Below are positions 12,401 through 25,400 of a DNA stretch of 64,000 nt, one piece after another; the stretch's first letter is position 1; each line of letters begins with the position of its first letter. The notes beneath the pieces are model-generated. The model had not been told where the DNA came from. It did not search any database and was given only the letters and a program-made list of their open reading frames with translations. Origin of the DNA: Struthio camelus (taxonomy: Eukaryota; Chordata; Aves; Struthioniformes; Struthionidae); contig NC_090942.1 of the NCBI RefSeq assembly GCF_040807025.1, forward strand, positions 129,461,247-129,525,246. Reading direction: 5' to 3'. Made by a program: the position numbers and the translations under genes.

Positions 12401-15400
12401 ATGATTCAGAAATTTAGAGGTGGTGGAGATTTATGTAAGGTTCTGCTCTTCACTGTGAAGACTATAATATATTTTTCATAGGCTTGCTGTGAGGCTTTAT
12501 AATTCATGCATCTGATATTGCAAAGGTGAATGCAATGTGAATTGTGCAGGTAACTGTGCTGTAAAATAGTGTGAATTTCTGCAGAAGAAAAATCATCTTT
12601 AATGTGGTCACATGATTTAGTCATAAAGGAGAAAAAAATTGCATTCTTCACACCCTTGCATTAGGTATAAAGAATTTTCTCATCAAAACAAAATATGACT
12701 GTTGTTTTACCTTAGTTTTCCCTTTAGGGGTGATTAGATGACTAATAAAAAAATTATAGTATGCCAGTGTGAGATGAGGAAAGAAAGGAGAAGAGTCCAT
12801 TATCTAATGTTGTTCCACAATGAGATATCATAATTTTGGCAACAATAAGCATTTAAATATAGTGGTTTGCAGAAGAGGAAGAGATTCTAGCCAAACTACT
12901 TAAGAGGGATTAGGATTCTTTTAGTGCAGTGCTAGGCCTCTGTATACATTGTAAATCACAGTTAAAATCTGTTTGAAAAAACTGTAGTTAAACTGTATGG
13001 ATATCTCTGCCTCAAATCAAGTGAAAGTAAGGGCAGCGTTCTTTGCTACTGATCAGGACAGAACTGGTTTTAAAGATTTGTCTCCTCTGCTGCCTAATCC
13101 AGCCTCCCAGTGAGAAAGTTACCACTCTGTCAAAAGTGCTGTTTCTACTCTGAAGTTATGTTCCACACCAAAGTTGTGAAATGATCATATTTAAAGAGGA
13201 CCCCCCCCTCAAAAAAAAAGTGTACGTATGAGTGTTTTTACCCTGGATTGTTTCACAGATCAGGTTTAGTGCATAGCCTGCACAGAAATGAGTTAGCAGA
13301 ATGAAGGCTAGTGACCTAGCAGTGAATGAAAGCAGTGGGGAGCGTAGCACACGGGGAAGGTCAGAAGGAGCAGAGAGGATAGGGACCTTCTGCGGATCCC
13401 CTCGTATTTCAGCAGGGTCTAAACTCCAACAGCACTTATAGAAGACAACTGTACTCTTTTTACATTAGGCAATTTCTCATAAAGTTCTCCTTGTTCAAGA
13501 GAACGCCATTTCATTCAGGTATGCTGCAAAAGGCCAGAGAGCATACTACTCTATGTGTTCAAAATCTCCATGGTAGTACAACATTCTTGCGAGTAAAACT
13601 ATTGAGGTCTACAGGGCTACTCATTTGAGCAATTATGCGTACATTATAGGCAGCAGAATCTTGGTTTTACCAGTCTTGTGGTCTTAATTTTCATAAGAAG
13701 TATCTTCTTTGCTTGCTCTTCTCAATTGCCAACAAATAACTTCTGGTTTAATTACACCTTTGAAGCAGATTTTTAACCCAGTATTCTGTCAGAGTAATTC
13801 CATGATACTTGGAAAAGAAAGCTACACTGGCAAACAAAGTTTTCCCAAGCAAAAGCCACTCAAATTTGTTTGTCTCCGCTACTGTTTTAAAAAGATGTTG
13901 CTCCTGCTTGATGTGGTCATATATTTATATAGTCTCTTAACCGTTAAAGCATTTGAAGCAAGCATTTTAAGTGCCAATGAAACATTTTAGGGTGTGAAGG
14001 AGAGGTTTTGTTGTTTAAGCTCTCATTATTTTTAAAGCATTTTTGGTGATGTGACTGTTGACACAAGGAAGATTCTACCTTCTAATTTCTTTGTTTGGTT
14101 TGTTTATACGCAATATTGTTCTGTTGTTGTTCTTTTACATTTCATTATACTTTATTAAACAAATAATCATATTTCCTATACTCCAGGGAGAATTTTTCCA
14201 AACAGATAACAGAGGTTCAAAACTGGAAACATGGAAGAAAATAGAGAATGAAATATTTACTGAGTGAAAGCAGCCTCTTTGAGAGGCAGTATGAAATGAA
14301 AGAAAGCAGGGTAAAAATAATAACCAATGTTTGTTTCTAATATTTTTGCTAGAAATATTAAATGTCGCTACAATGCTCAGTGAAACGGAAAAATTAAAAG
14401 TTTGTGACTGGCTCCTTAGTCACATTACATTGTAATAGTATATTACAAGTGATAAATTTGACATTTTCCTTGAATTGGTTGGTCTTTCCTATTTGAATTC
14501 TATTATTTCCAAGTATCAGAATGTGTGATCAGAAAGATACATTTCCAAGTTACTTTAATGTGAAAATTAGAAATAAGTTGAAGTAGGATAAACTAATAAC
14601 TGATGACCTTTTGGCACCTTTATGACGTCTGTATAAAACCTCAGAGGTTTCTCTTTCTTTACTTGGATCAGATATTTCTAAGATCTGATCTCATGTCCCT
14701 TGACTTTGCTCAAGAATTATTTCAAGGATCAAAGAAACTATGCAGAGGTGTTTTCTGTTCTCTAGTGAAAAGGCAGGAAAGTTTATCTCTTTGAAAAGGT
14801 AGTCTTCTCCTTATTTTCATCTTCTTTTTATATCAGTTTAGTACAATCAGTGTTACCATAAAAGAGATTCCAGTAGTCTTCCTAAAGAACTCCCTTCAGA
14901 TGGCTGGATTTTACTTTCAGCGCTTGCAGTGTCATGCTCCCACTTATTCTTCAGTAATCTACAGACGGGTAGTTATTACTTACGTTTTTAAGAGGGCACA
15001 AGTTACCTATTAGCATCCTTCTCCTCATCAGACACGAAGGCTTTTCTCCCCTCTCCTTACTCCCAGTAAGTTTCTTGGCGCGTTGAGAAAAGGTTTTTTT
15101 TTGTCTTTTGTACTTTGTAGTTCATCAGCTCCACTGATCCGTGCCATCCATTTTTGCAGCTGCTCACATTTGACTTTTAAAATGTAAATAGTTTCAGTCC
15201 TTGTGGGTTTTCAGGGGATGCGAGGCAAAACATTTTGGGTTAATCAGAACCGATGTCTGTGCTGAGGTTTTGCGCGCACGCTTTGCACGTTGGCCCTCTT
15301 CCCCCCCTACTCTGCTACATTGAAGCAAGAGAGCAAAATGACCCATTATCTGCCTCTCAGTCTGCCTAAGTGCTGGATTCACGTCAGGTTCATTTTACCA

Positions 15401-15739
15401 CTTGAATTACAGCACAGGAAGGCAGAGAAGTAAAGAACAGGGACACGTCTTTCACCGCGCAGTGAACGCACACAATGAATTACTCGTGTCGTCACTGGCA
15501 TTGCAGGCGCTGAGCTTCCCACCGACCAACAGGCCTGTTAGTGCCCTGCTTGACTTGTATGTAGACCCTGTTCATGATTCACACACAGGCCCAGAAGAGA
15601 CATCAGGCCTTTTTAATTTAATACACCTTTAGCTTAAGAAAGATGGGGCAAGAAGAACATCCATATTTACATCATCGTTTACCATTTTGAGCTGTTGTTT
15701 GAAAGGGCTTTGCAGCAGGAAATCACCTCAGGTGAACAA

Positions 15740-16430
15740 GAGGGACCCTGCGGGAAAAACTCTCGCCGGGTTGGTGAAATCCTGCCGCGGGGAAGGCATC
15801 GGCTCGGGCATCTCTTTGCTGAGAAACACAGGCAAAAAGGAAGTGGTCATTTTGGTACGTCTCCAGCTAACGGCGGACCCACTCCGCTCTCACCCGTCCC
15901 GCGTCGCTCCTCTGGGGCGACCGTTGAGGGGCGAGCCTCCGCCCGCCCCCTGCCCACAGCCCCGCCCACCTCCCCGGCGCTGCTCGTCCGATTGGTGGGC
16001 TTGGGAGGACCGCTCCTCTGCTTCCAATCAGCGTTTTGCGTCCGTTGCTAAGGGGTCGTTTCTAAGCCGCGCCGGCCGCCAGGGCGACCCGGGCCGGGCC
16101 GGATCGGGCCGCCATGGCGGGGGGGTGGCGGGACGTGGCTGGGGTGCGCGTCGCCCCGGCCGAGCTGCGCTTCACAGACGCGGTGCCGGGGCGCCGCTAC
16201 CGCGCCACGCTCAGTGTCCAAAACCGGCGGGGGGAGAGCTGTCGGCTCCAGCTGCTGCCGCCGCGCCGGCCCCAGGTGAGGGGTAGCCGGGAGGAGCGAG
16301 AGGGAAGTGGGGGCGCCTCAGCCCCGCGGCGGGAGTCGGCTGCTCCCCCGGCCCGGCCGGCCGGTGGGGGCGGAAGGCTTGTGGCGTCGAGCACCCTCTG
16401 CCCCCCGCCGCAGGTCAGCGGGGGCGGCAC
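15740..16430 (+). promoter_or_regulatory. CFAP47: CpG-island promoter of CFAP47
   Basis: CpG density and GC content rise abruptly here and fall again just inside intron 1, as at a vertebrate CpG-island promoter. GC-box-like elements (CCGCCC) lie near 15,939-15,967, an ATTGG (reverse CCAAT) at 15,991-15,995 and a CCAAT at 16,024-16,028. GTTGCTA at 16,044-16,050 is the first half of an RFX X-box, the motif typical of ciliary genes; the second half (GGGGTC) is poor. There is no TATA box. The transcription start cannot be fixed from sequence, but the CCAAT boxes place it within the roughly 80 bp before the ATG. Confidence 0.7.
16114..16275 (+). CDS. CFAP47: CFAP47 exon 1 (codons 1-54)
   Basis: First coding exon, starting at ATG 16114 and ending in CAG before donor GTGAGG, phase 0. 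It encodes the first strands of ASH module 1 ([18 protein letters not shown]). It is very GC-rich because it lies in the CpG island. The open frame continues to 16,569 only as intron read-through. Confidence 0.92.
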
Positions 16431-19400
16431 CTGTGTTTGGGCAGTAGCCTGCGTAATTAGCCTCTGGGGCACAGAGCATTCCCAGAGGGAAAAGCGTCTT
16501 CAGGCCGTGCTTTCACTTTCTGTGATTTTTTTGCGGGGGGAGCTTCTGCTGGCAGCTTTGCCCAGTTAGGTAGGCCACTTGTAAGAGGCTGCTCAGGTAG
16601 ATGTAGTACTTGTTTGCATTGAGCCTCTGTGAATGGAAAATGCTGCCATGGAAGTCTGATAGCTGATGAGACTCACTGACTTTTGCAAGTAGTGCTGGAA
16701 ATTAAATTAATAACTGGATAAGCTGGAAGGAATAAGAGGCAGCTCTTAGAGCCAAAGTTATCTGAGTTACTTCTTGTGTGACAACCCCTGAAAAAGGGAG
16801 GGAGTGTTAGTTTATTTGCTTCTTCTGAGAAAGTGTAGAGGGCATTTCTGTGATACCAGAAAAAGAGCTGCTTCTTTAAAGCCTGTAAGTCAGAATGAAA
16901 TGAGGTCCAGTCCTCTCATCTCTTTATTTTCTTGAGATCATGAGCAATTTGAAAAGGGCTTCCTTGTTCTACCAAATCATTAAATCCGTAGTTTCAGTAG
17001 AAGTAATTTAGGAGTTAAACTTTCCTGTATGTCTGACTACAGAGAGTCCATTGTTGATAGAAACGCTGCTTAGCTTTCCTGGAGCTTCTTGCGCTGTCTG
17101 GAAATATTATTCCTCGAAAGGCCCATGAGTTCCTCTCTCTCTTTTTTTTTTTTTTTTTTTCTTTTGCTAGGGAGGGTCACGTAGACAAGGATTGTTTTGC
17201 TATAGATCTGAATACCAAGTTTGTAAGTATTCTAGAGCAGCTGAAGGATGCAACTTTTGTAATTGTTTTTGCTGGAATTTGATCAGTGTTGATCGATAGT
17301 TCTGTTACTTAATATCTGCATTGTATTCTAAATTTTTTTGAGGGTAGCATTATTTTTGTTTTGCTTGCTTGTTTCATAATTTTTCTCAAGGTCGTTTGAT
17401 TCTACATTTATCTCATTAATTGTGGAAAAAACATTTCATAGTCAGAGTTTTTAAAAGCAAATGCTTATTTGCAGTTCTAAGCAATTTAGCTCTGGACTTG
17501 TGACCTATATGGGCCCAGCAAAGCCTAGCTGTGGTTAAGAGCTTTATATTGGTCCGTTATTGAGCTAGATTTTATCATCAGTTGCTTTCAATGTAAGGAT
17601 CAAAGCCTTGAGTAGGCTTTGGGAGTTGAATGGAAGCTGATGCTGCTTTCTGTTCACAGCAAGCTTAAGCTATGAATAAGTATACTCTGAATTGGTCATC
17701 AAAATTATTATCAGTTAATTGTGTACCTTGGAGTTTTCACTACCTGAACAGTCAGCCTTTGCTTTTTTTAGGGGAAGACTGGTGAAAACTCTATATGCGT
17801 TTTATCTCTCCCTAAAATGAGCAAATTTACTTGATTTATACAGCCTGGTTTTTACACTATTGGTGAAGAATTTTGCAGGGAGTTGGAAGCTGTTGTGAGT
17901 GCTTGATTTGGTAGGGCTGTGCTTATTCCTCATTTTGTTGATTTTCCTCGGCCTTATTCATCACTTCTTCCTGTGCATTGGAAGTGAAGAGGCAGAATCA
18001 ATTTAGAAAAAAGATTACTCAGCTATAATGTTTGAGATAGTGCATCTGTGAGTGAATACTGGTATTCATGCCTTATGCTGAATATTTTACAGGTATTAGG
18101 CATGCGATGACAATTATGGGGATCTACTTTACATAGTCAGTTCCAGAAAGTTCTGTTCTGTTGCTCTTTGTCATTCCATACTACTGTCTTTGTGCACGTG
18201 GCTCTGAAGCATATGACTCTTGCCTGTAAATTTTCTGAGGCGTTACATTCATAGAACGCAAGAAATGAAAAATAACCTTCCTTGAGCTATCACAGTACAC
18301 GGCCAAAGAATAGGTTTCAAGGTATTTAGTCCACAAAGCAGTTTTTTCAACAGATTTCACAAAAATTTTTTAGTACAGTATATTCATTTTCCCTTACAGA
18401 GAATGAATATGCATGGCTGTTTAATCCTCTTTAGAGAAGAGATGAATTTTACAGTTTAAAATTAAAACATGACTACTTGCTGCTCTTTCAAAAACTATCC
18501 CATAGTTTAGTATTATGTAACAAGTCTCCTTTAGCTTAATATTTATATTATTTATAAGCTGTGAAACTTTTAACGGAATAGGAGATGCTCAGACAATGCA
18601 ATGAACAGTAAGTTGTATGTTTTCATACTCCAGATACAGGTTAGAACAGTAAACTTAAAAGACTCCTGGGACAACTCTCTTTCAGAAATAAACATTATAC
18701 TGAAACTCTCTGACATCCACAGTAGAAACCTGTTATGCATAGATTGATCTGAACTGTAAAGAGACTGAAATTCTGGAGAATATTTAGACCTTGTTCTAAA
18801 GTTTTAGGAATGTGGGAGCTTCTGGATTGCTGCTAGGTGCTAGCGGTTTGCTCACATCTTTCTGTTCAAGGAAAGATGGAGTTATGCAGGGGATGCTGAA
18901 TATAAGCAGATATCCGGACAACGACCAATTCAGACTTTTTTAAGAGGGAGGAAAAGGGTGTTTTGGGTCTCTGCTGTTTCTGTTTCTCTCCCTTTCCTCT
19001 GGCCCTAAAAAGAACGGACATATGTAGGCCTTTCAGGCATATTTTCAGTATGCCTTTCAGTGAACTCTATGTGAAACTTTCTATAGACCCCGGCTGAAGA
19101 TGGGTCAGACCAACAGGAACGTTCTTACACTGTCTCCTTTTGTTGCTGGTTTTGGATTGAGACTTAATCCTTGATACTTTCTCAGATACTAGAAAGACTC
19201 TCTGTTAAACAGTAGCTGACTTCATTTTATGTTGTTGCAGAAGGTTACTGCAGCAGTAGCAAAATCTAGAGCTCTCTTGGAAGCGCTACAAATAGTATTT
19301 TGTTAAATCAACAGTTCCATGTAATTTGATGGTTTAGTATTCATTCTGTCTTTCTGTGTTACTGTAAAAAGTCTGACCTTTGATTAAAAAGTCTGTATTT

Positions 19401-22400
19401 ATAAAACTTTGCATACTTTTAAATCAATTGTGAATTTTAAATCAAACTATGTATTCTGCTGAAAAAGATCCCTATGTGTAGGTTTTTTAAATCTAGAAAT
19501 GTTTTAAAATTAATTTCAATACTTGTCTTTTAAATTGTAGTTTAAACTGATTGTGGAAAATCCAGAAAAACCTGTTGCATCTGGACTTAAAGTTACAGCT
19601 GTTGTGGAATATTATCCTGACAGTGAGGAAGATCTTCACGATAGACTACTACTTTTGATAGAAGAAGACATAGTTGATATCCCCCTACTTGGGTATGATA
19701 GTCAAATTCCATATGTTGCTTCTAGTATTCTTGGTTTAAAAGCAGTTTTTTGTAGAAAGTGTGCCAGCTCATATCACATATAGTTATGTAATTAATCTGT
19801 CAACTGCACTGAAAACAAATGAGTCTCCTTACAGAAGTAACTTTTTTTTAAAGCAGCACACAGGGAAGAAATTAATCAGGGTGATGTCTAAGTTCCTAGA
19901 GGCTCCTGTCTCTGCTTTACTCTGTATTGGACATGATAACTGGTAATTTCTAATCCTAGATCAGCATTAGACAAGTTAATCTCTTACTTTTCATCTCTAC
20001 CCTCCTTAGAGAACCACTTATATAAGAAGATTTAGTAATTGACCATATCTACGAAACTGGATTGTAGTAAAGCATATATTACTGAATTTGAAAAATGTTG
20101 TATATATTTTTAAAATAAAGTCACAAGTTCATTTTCATCAAGCAGTGTGAAAAAATATATATATATATTCAGTGTGTGTCTGTGTATATTGTTTATAACC
20201 CATGTATATTGGTTAGAAAAAGTAAGCTTCTAAATGCAACTTTAATTTTTTGATATGTTTCAGTATAAAAAGCATATAGAATGTGCTTCAGGTCACCTCA
20301 TTTTCCTTCTTTAAAAACTAGATGCCAAAGTCTGAGCTGTTCAGCCTAAGCTTTCTTGATAGTTAGTGGAGATAAATGAACCTCTCCAAAAGGTGATTCT
20401 TCAGACTAATGTTAGATATGGTTATTGTACAAAGAGGTGAATTGTTCTGGAGTACCTTTCTGTCCTTTTTCTACCAAGAGAACTTAGAATGGCTAAGTTC
20501 TATTTAAAGGTTCCACTTTTAGATACCTATATTGGAACAGATGAATCCCATCTCTAGAGTCAAGCTATTGCAGATCATAGCTTTTGTAAAAACTTTTGCA
20601 TTAAAAAGATGTATAGACAGAAAGGGATTTCCATGGAGAATGTGCAGTATATGAATTAAAAACAAAACAAACCTCCCAAATCTCTCACAGTAGTCTGAAA
20701 TGTGTAAGATTTTGCCTTCAGATAGGAAATACTTAATTCTATACTTTGGTTGCCTCTTATGTCATTTCTTTTTTTCCCTGATATGCTTTATTCCTTTGAT
20801 CTTAAAACTTGTATTGTTCCTTTATTGTACTATTGGTAGAATAGCATGGAAATTACTTAATAGCCTGACATGGGGTTTTCAAGCTATTGTAAACTTTGTC
20901 ACTTTTTAGCAAAATAATGTGTACCATCAGAAGTCTAAAAAATAATAATTTAAGTTACATAATTATCAGTGGTATTTGTTTAAGAGAACAGGAGCTTACA
21001 CAGTATTAAACAATGCTATTACAGTTTTCTCTGGAGCTACTCCTGTGGCTTATTATAATGCATATGGATCAATCCAGCTGCCATTTTACTTTTGAAGATC
21101 ATAAGCTTTTGGGAAATCCAGTAACTCAGGGCAACTTTCTTGAGTGTAATATACCACATAGAAAGGACTCCAGAACTGCCAGGACATTTACTGAGAGCGA
21201 GCATCTTTAGTTGCATGCTTTGTTTTCTGGGCTAACAGTTTCTTAGCCATAGGCAATACCAAATTCTTGTTACTATTACTCTTAACACTAGGATGCCCTG
21301 AGATAGAATAGCCTGAATTAGTATAGTTAGAATTCTACACATTTGACTAATTTCTGAGTATACTTAAAATGATATGGGTTTTTTTGGGGGGGGGGGAGGT
21401 GGAGGAGAATTGTTAGGTGTGGAAGAACTTAAATGGAAAGCCCTAAATGCTTTTCTTTCTCTAAAAGACAGAGATGACTTTTCTTAAATTAATAAGAATG
21501 TAGCAATTCATGATGATCATTTTATACTTTTTTTATTTTAAATGTTATTCTTGATTTCAAGACAAGGAAGAATTATGATATTACATAGTACATACAGAAT
21601 CTAGTATTTCTATTCAGCCCTCTGATGTGGCAGTCATATTTAAGTATGTCTGTGTAAGATATTAAAAGTAGCTGTCTCCAAATATATTCTCCCAGATTTC
21701 ATTTAAGACAATAACACTATTAGCAACTCCTTCCTGGAAAGGTCTTGCATTACATTATTGGAGTATTTCAAATGTTCGAATTTAATTGGCTTTTCCAGGA
21801 AAAAATTGACAGACTATAACAGTTTATTAATTTTTTGTGTGGAAATAACAAACATACTTTATGATTCTGTTAGTCATTTTTTTCCACAGATTCATTTTAT
21901 ATTATGTATGTGTGCTATTTATAGGCAGATGATATTAATTTATTGCACTGAAGGGTTACTAAATACATAATATTTTTCTATACAAATATCATATTTTTTA
22001 AAACACCATTGAGCATTTTGAGAAAATAACACAGGCATTGTAATACTGATTGAATAATATTTTTTGATTAAAATGTCATTTTAAATGTGATTTGTCCACA
22101 GCAGTTGTTAATTTGATGGAAAGTTCTTGAAAAATACTTTAAAGGAAAACTTGTAATGTTTTTTTGGGGGGAAATATAACCGCAAATTTATATAATTCCA
22201 AGTTTTCCTTCTTATTTAAAAGTTTGTGCACTTATATATGTTTAATAATTTTACATTATTGGTGATACATCAATAAAATAACATGCACTGTTACTACTAA
22301 AATACTGAAAGATGAAATGCTTATTTCAAAAACTGCTAATGATTTAGTACTGTGTGAAACTTAGATTCACACAAGTGCTATATTTTTCCATGATGCAAAA

Positions 22401-25400
22401 CCAAATTTTCTCATCAACTACAAATTCTGAGTTTTGTCCAGTTCAAATGTAGTGTTTATTTTCATTGTCTCTGCTGCATGTCACTAAAATTATATACTAG
22501 CAATATCTTTTAGGACTTGTACATCTAGTCCTATCATTTTAAAGCATGTCAGCAAGTTTAGAAAATTGATAAATATAATCTAAGATTACTTAGTGTAATG
22601 CAAGAAATGTTTGGAAGTTGCTGATATTATTTGGGTTGTGCACTTTACTGTCTGCTATGTCTTACCCATTAGCTTACATCTAGTCTGCTATCTTTCAAGT
22701 TATAACACTATTCAGCTTTTATTTCTGTATGGACTATAGTTTAATATGTACTTTTACCCAATACTCTAAGAGTCTGTAGTACTTCTGGATTTCCTTGTAT
22801 GTGTTCATAGCATTTTATTGAAAGAAGAAGTTTCTTAAAATTTACTGGCAATTGAGAAAGAAAGCATGAAAAGATGTAACCTTCTGCTAACAATTTGTGC
22901 AATTACTTCAGTCACATCTACCTACTTATTTTAAAAAGTCTGAGAAATGATTAACCCAGAATGTAGGAAAAGTTAGTTTCCTATACAACAGTAAACTGCG
23001 ATAACACTTATTCCACTTATTTTTGTAACTATTTATTTGGTAGAAATGCCACCAAGAGAATTTTATTTCTATTGTGCTTCAGTGACTTTGATATCACAGT
23101 TGTTTGATTTGCAAGTAAAATTGCTTTTTAGGTATCTGTATGGCACATATGAATAACTCAGTGGTTAATCTCAGTGATTTGTCTTGTGTATTTTATACTG
23201 GTTTTGGAGGCCACATGATATGCTTAGTTGCATCTCTGCAGCACTATGGATGTGGTATGCTCTATAATGCAAGTGTAATAATTGAATTATGTGAATAATT
23301 GTTTGCCATAGAAAACACTATACTTAAGGCTTGGGATTGTGTTTTGAACAAGCCAGAACTTAAACAAAAAAAAAACACCAACAAAAAAACCCCTTAGCTG
23401 AAACTCTCATTCAAATTCTTTTTTTTTTGAAATGTAATAAATACACTTGTTTTTACAGACTTTTAAGAGAATATCTGAAGTTACTCATTTCCAGGGGTAG
23501 CTTCCATTTAAAAAAAAAAAAAAAAACAAACAAAAACAAAAAACCCTATTTTAAAAAAAGCTGACTATCTTCACTATTTCATTTTTTGCATGGTTCAATA
23601 ATTGAATCTATTAGGGAATCTTATGGAAGTTAATTCTTGTTAATGTGTGTTTGGGAAGCTGTGTCACAGAATGGTTAAGAGATGATCTGGAGATCATCTA
23701 GTCCAACCCCCCCTGTCAGGGTCACCAGGTGTCCAGGACTATGTCCAAACAGCTTTTGAACATCTTCAAGGAAGGAGACTCCACAACCTCTCTGGGCAAT
23801 GTGTTCCAGTGCTCAGTCACCCTCACAGTGAAAAGAAGTTTTTCCTCAGGTTCAGATGGAACTTCCTGTGTTTCCGTTTGTGCCCATTGCCTCTCGTCCT
23901 GTCACTGGGCACCACGGAGAAGAATCTGGCCCCATCCTCTTGACACCTTCCTTTCAGATGCCCCCTCAGTCTTCTCTTCTCCAGGCTGAAGAATCCCAGC
24001 TCTCGCAGCCTCTCCTCATATGAGGGATGCTGCAGTGCCTTAGTCGTCTTAGTAGCCCTTTGCTGGTCTTGCTCCAGTAGCTCCATGTCTCTCTTGTACT
24101 GGGGAGCCCAGAACTGGACGCGGTACTCCAGATGTGGCCTCCCCAGGGCTGAGTAGAGGGGGAGGATTACCTCCCTTGACGTGCTGGCAACGCTCTTCCT
24201 AACGCAGCCCAGGATGCCTTTGGCCTTCTTGGCCACGAGGGCGCATTGCTGTCTCCTGGTCGACTTGTCGCCCAGCAGGGGTGACCAGGTGCTTCTCTGC
24301 AGAGCTGCTTTCCAGCAGGTCAGCCCCCAGCCTGTCCTGGTGCCTGGGGTTATTCCTCCCCAGGTGCAGGACTTGGCACTTCCCTTTGTGGAACTTCATG
24401 AGACTCCTGCTGGTCCATTTCTCCCGCCTGTCGAGGTGCCTCTGAATGGCAGCACAACTATTAGGTGTATCAGCCACTCCTCCCAGCTTTGTATCATCAG
24501 CCAACTCGGTGAGGGTGCACTCTGTGTGCCTTCATCCAGGTCTTTGATGCAAAAGTTGAAGGGGATGGGACTCAGTATGGACCCCTGGGGGACACTGCTA
24601 GCTACAGGCCTCCAACTAGACTTTACACCACTGGTCAGGATCCTCTGAGCTCTGCCGTTCAGCCGCTTCTCAACCCACCGTGCTGTCCACTCATCTAGCC
24701 GGCACTTCCTGAGCTTGCCTGTGAGGATGTAGTGGGAGACAGTGTCGAAAGCCTTGCTGAAGTCAAGGTAGACAACATCCGCTGCTCTCCTCTCATCTAC
24801 CCAGCGAGCCATTCCATCATACAGGGCTATCGGATTGGTTAAACGTGATTTCCCCTTTGTGAATCCATGCAGACTGCTGTCAGGATCTGTCCTTCATGGG
24901 CTTGGAAATGGTGTCCAGGATGAGCTGCTCCATCACCTTTCCAGGGAGGGAGGTGAGGCTGAGTGGCGTGTGGTTCCCTGGGTCCTCCTGCTTGCCCTTT
25001 CTGAAGAACGGGGTGATGTTTGCTTGCTTTCTTCCAGTCCTTCCGGACACCTCTCCCGATTGCCACGGCCTTTCAAAGATGATGGAGAGCGGCCTAGCAA
25101 TGGCATCTGCCAGCTCCCTCAGCCCTCGTGGGTGCATCCTGTTGTGGTCGAGGGACTTGTGGATGTCCAGTTTGCTGAAGTGATCCCTAACCTGGTCCTT
25201 CTCCACCAAGGGAAAGTCTTCCTTTCTCCAGAGGTTCTCTGTGGTCTCTAAGAGCCAAGGATTCCTGAGGGCTGGCCTTAGCAGTGAAGACTGAAGCGAA
25301 GAAGGCATTCAGTCTCTCTGCCTTCTCTGTATCCTTGGCCAGCAGGGCCCCTGCCCCATTCATTAGTGGGCCCACATTTTCCCTCATTTCCTTTTGTTAC

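Larger units (their letters stand above)
1..15690. other. Upstream intergenic region, no supportable gene
   Basis: This AT-rich stretch lies upstream of CFAP47. I looked for long reading frames, splice-linked homology and known protein motifs on both strands and found none. All open frames are short, lack domain signatures and look like chance frames. What can be named are old CR1 fragments, a GC-rich unclassified block and small hairpins, each listed separately. The rest (about 1,130-2,340, 2,480-5,290 and 6,800-15,690) shows only homopolymer runs, such as an A-run near 11,345 and a C-run with A-run near 13,200. Conserved non-coding enhancers could be present but cannot be recognised without alignment. 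Confidence 0.7.

Noticed and set aside
15687..16286. 199-codon frame across the CpG island
   Set aside because: GC-rich promoter DNA is poor in stop codons. The real product starts at 16,114 in another frame, with family homology and a clean donor.
23510..23543. A-rich run as the poly(A) tail of a processed pseudogene
   Set aside because: No coding remnant precedes it and no target duplication is visible; CR1 does not use poly(A) tails.
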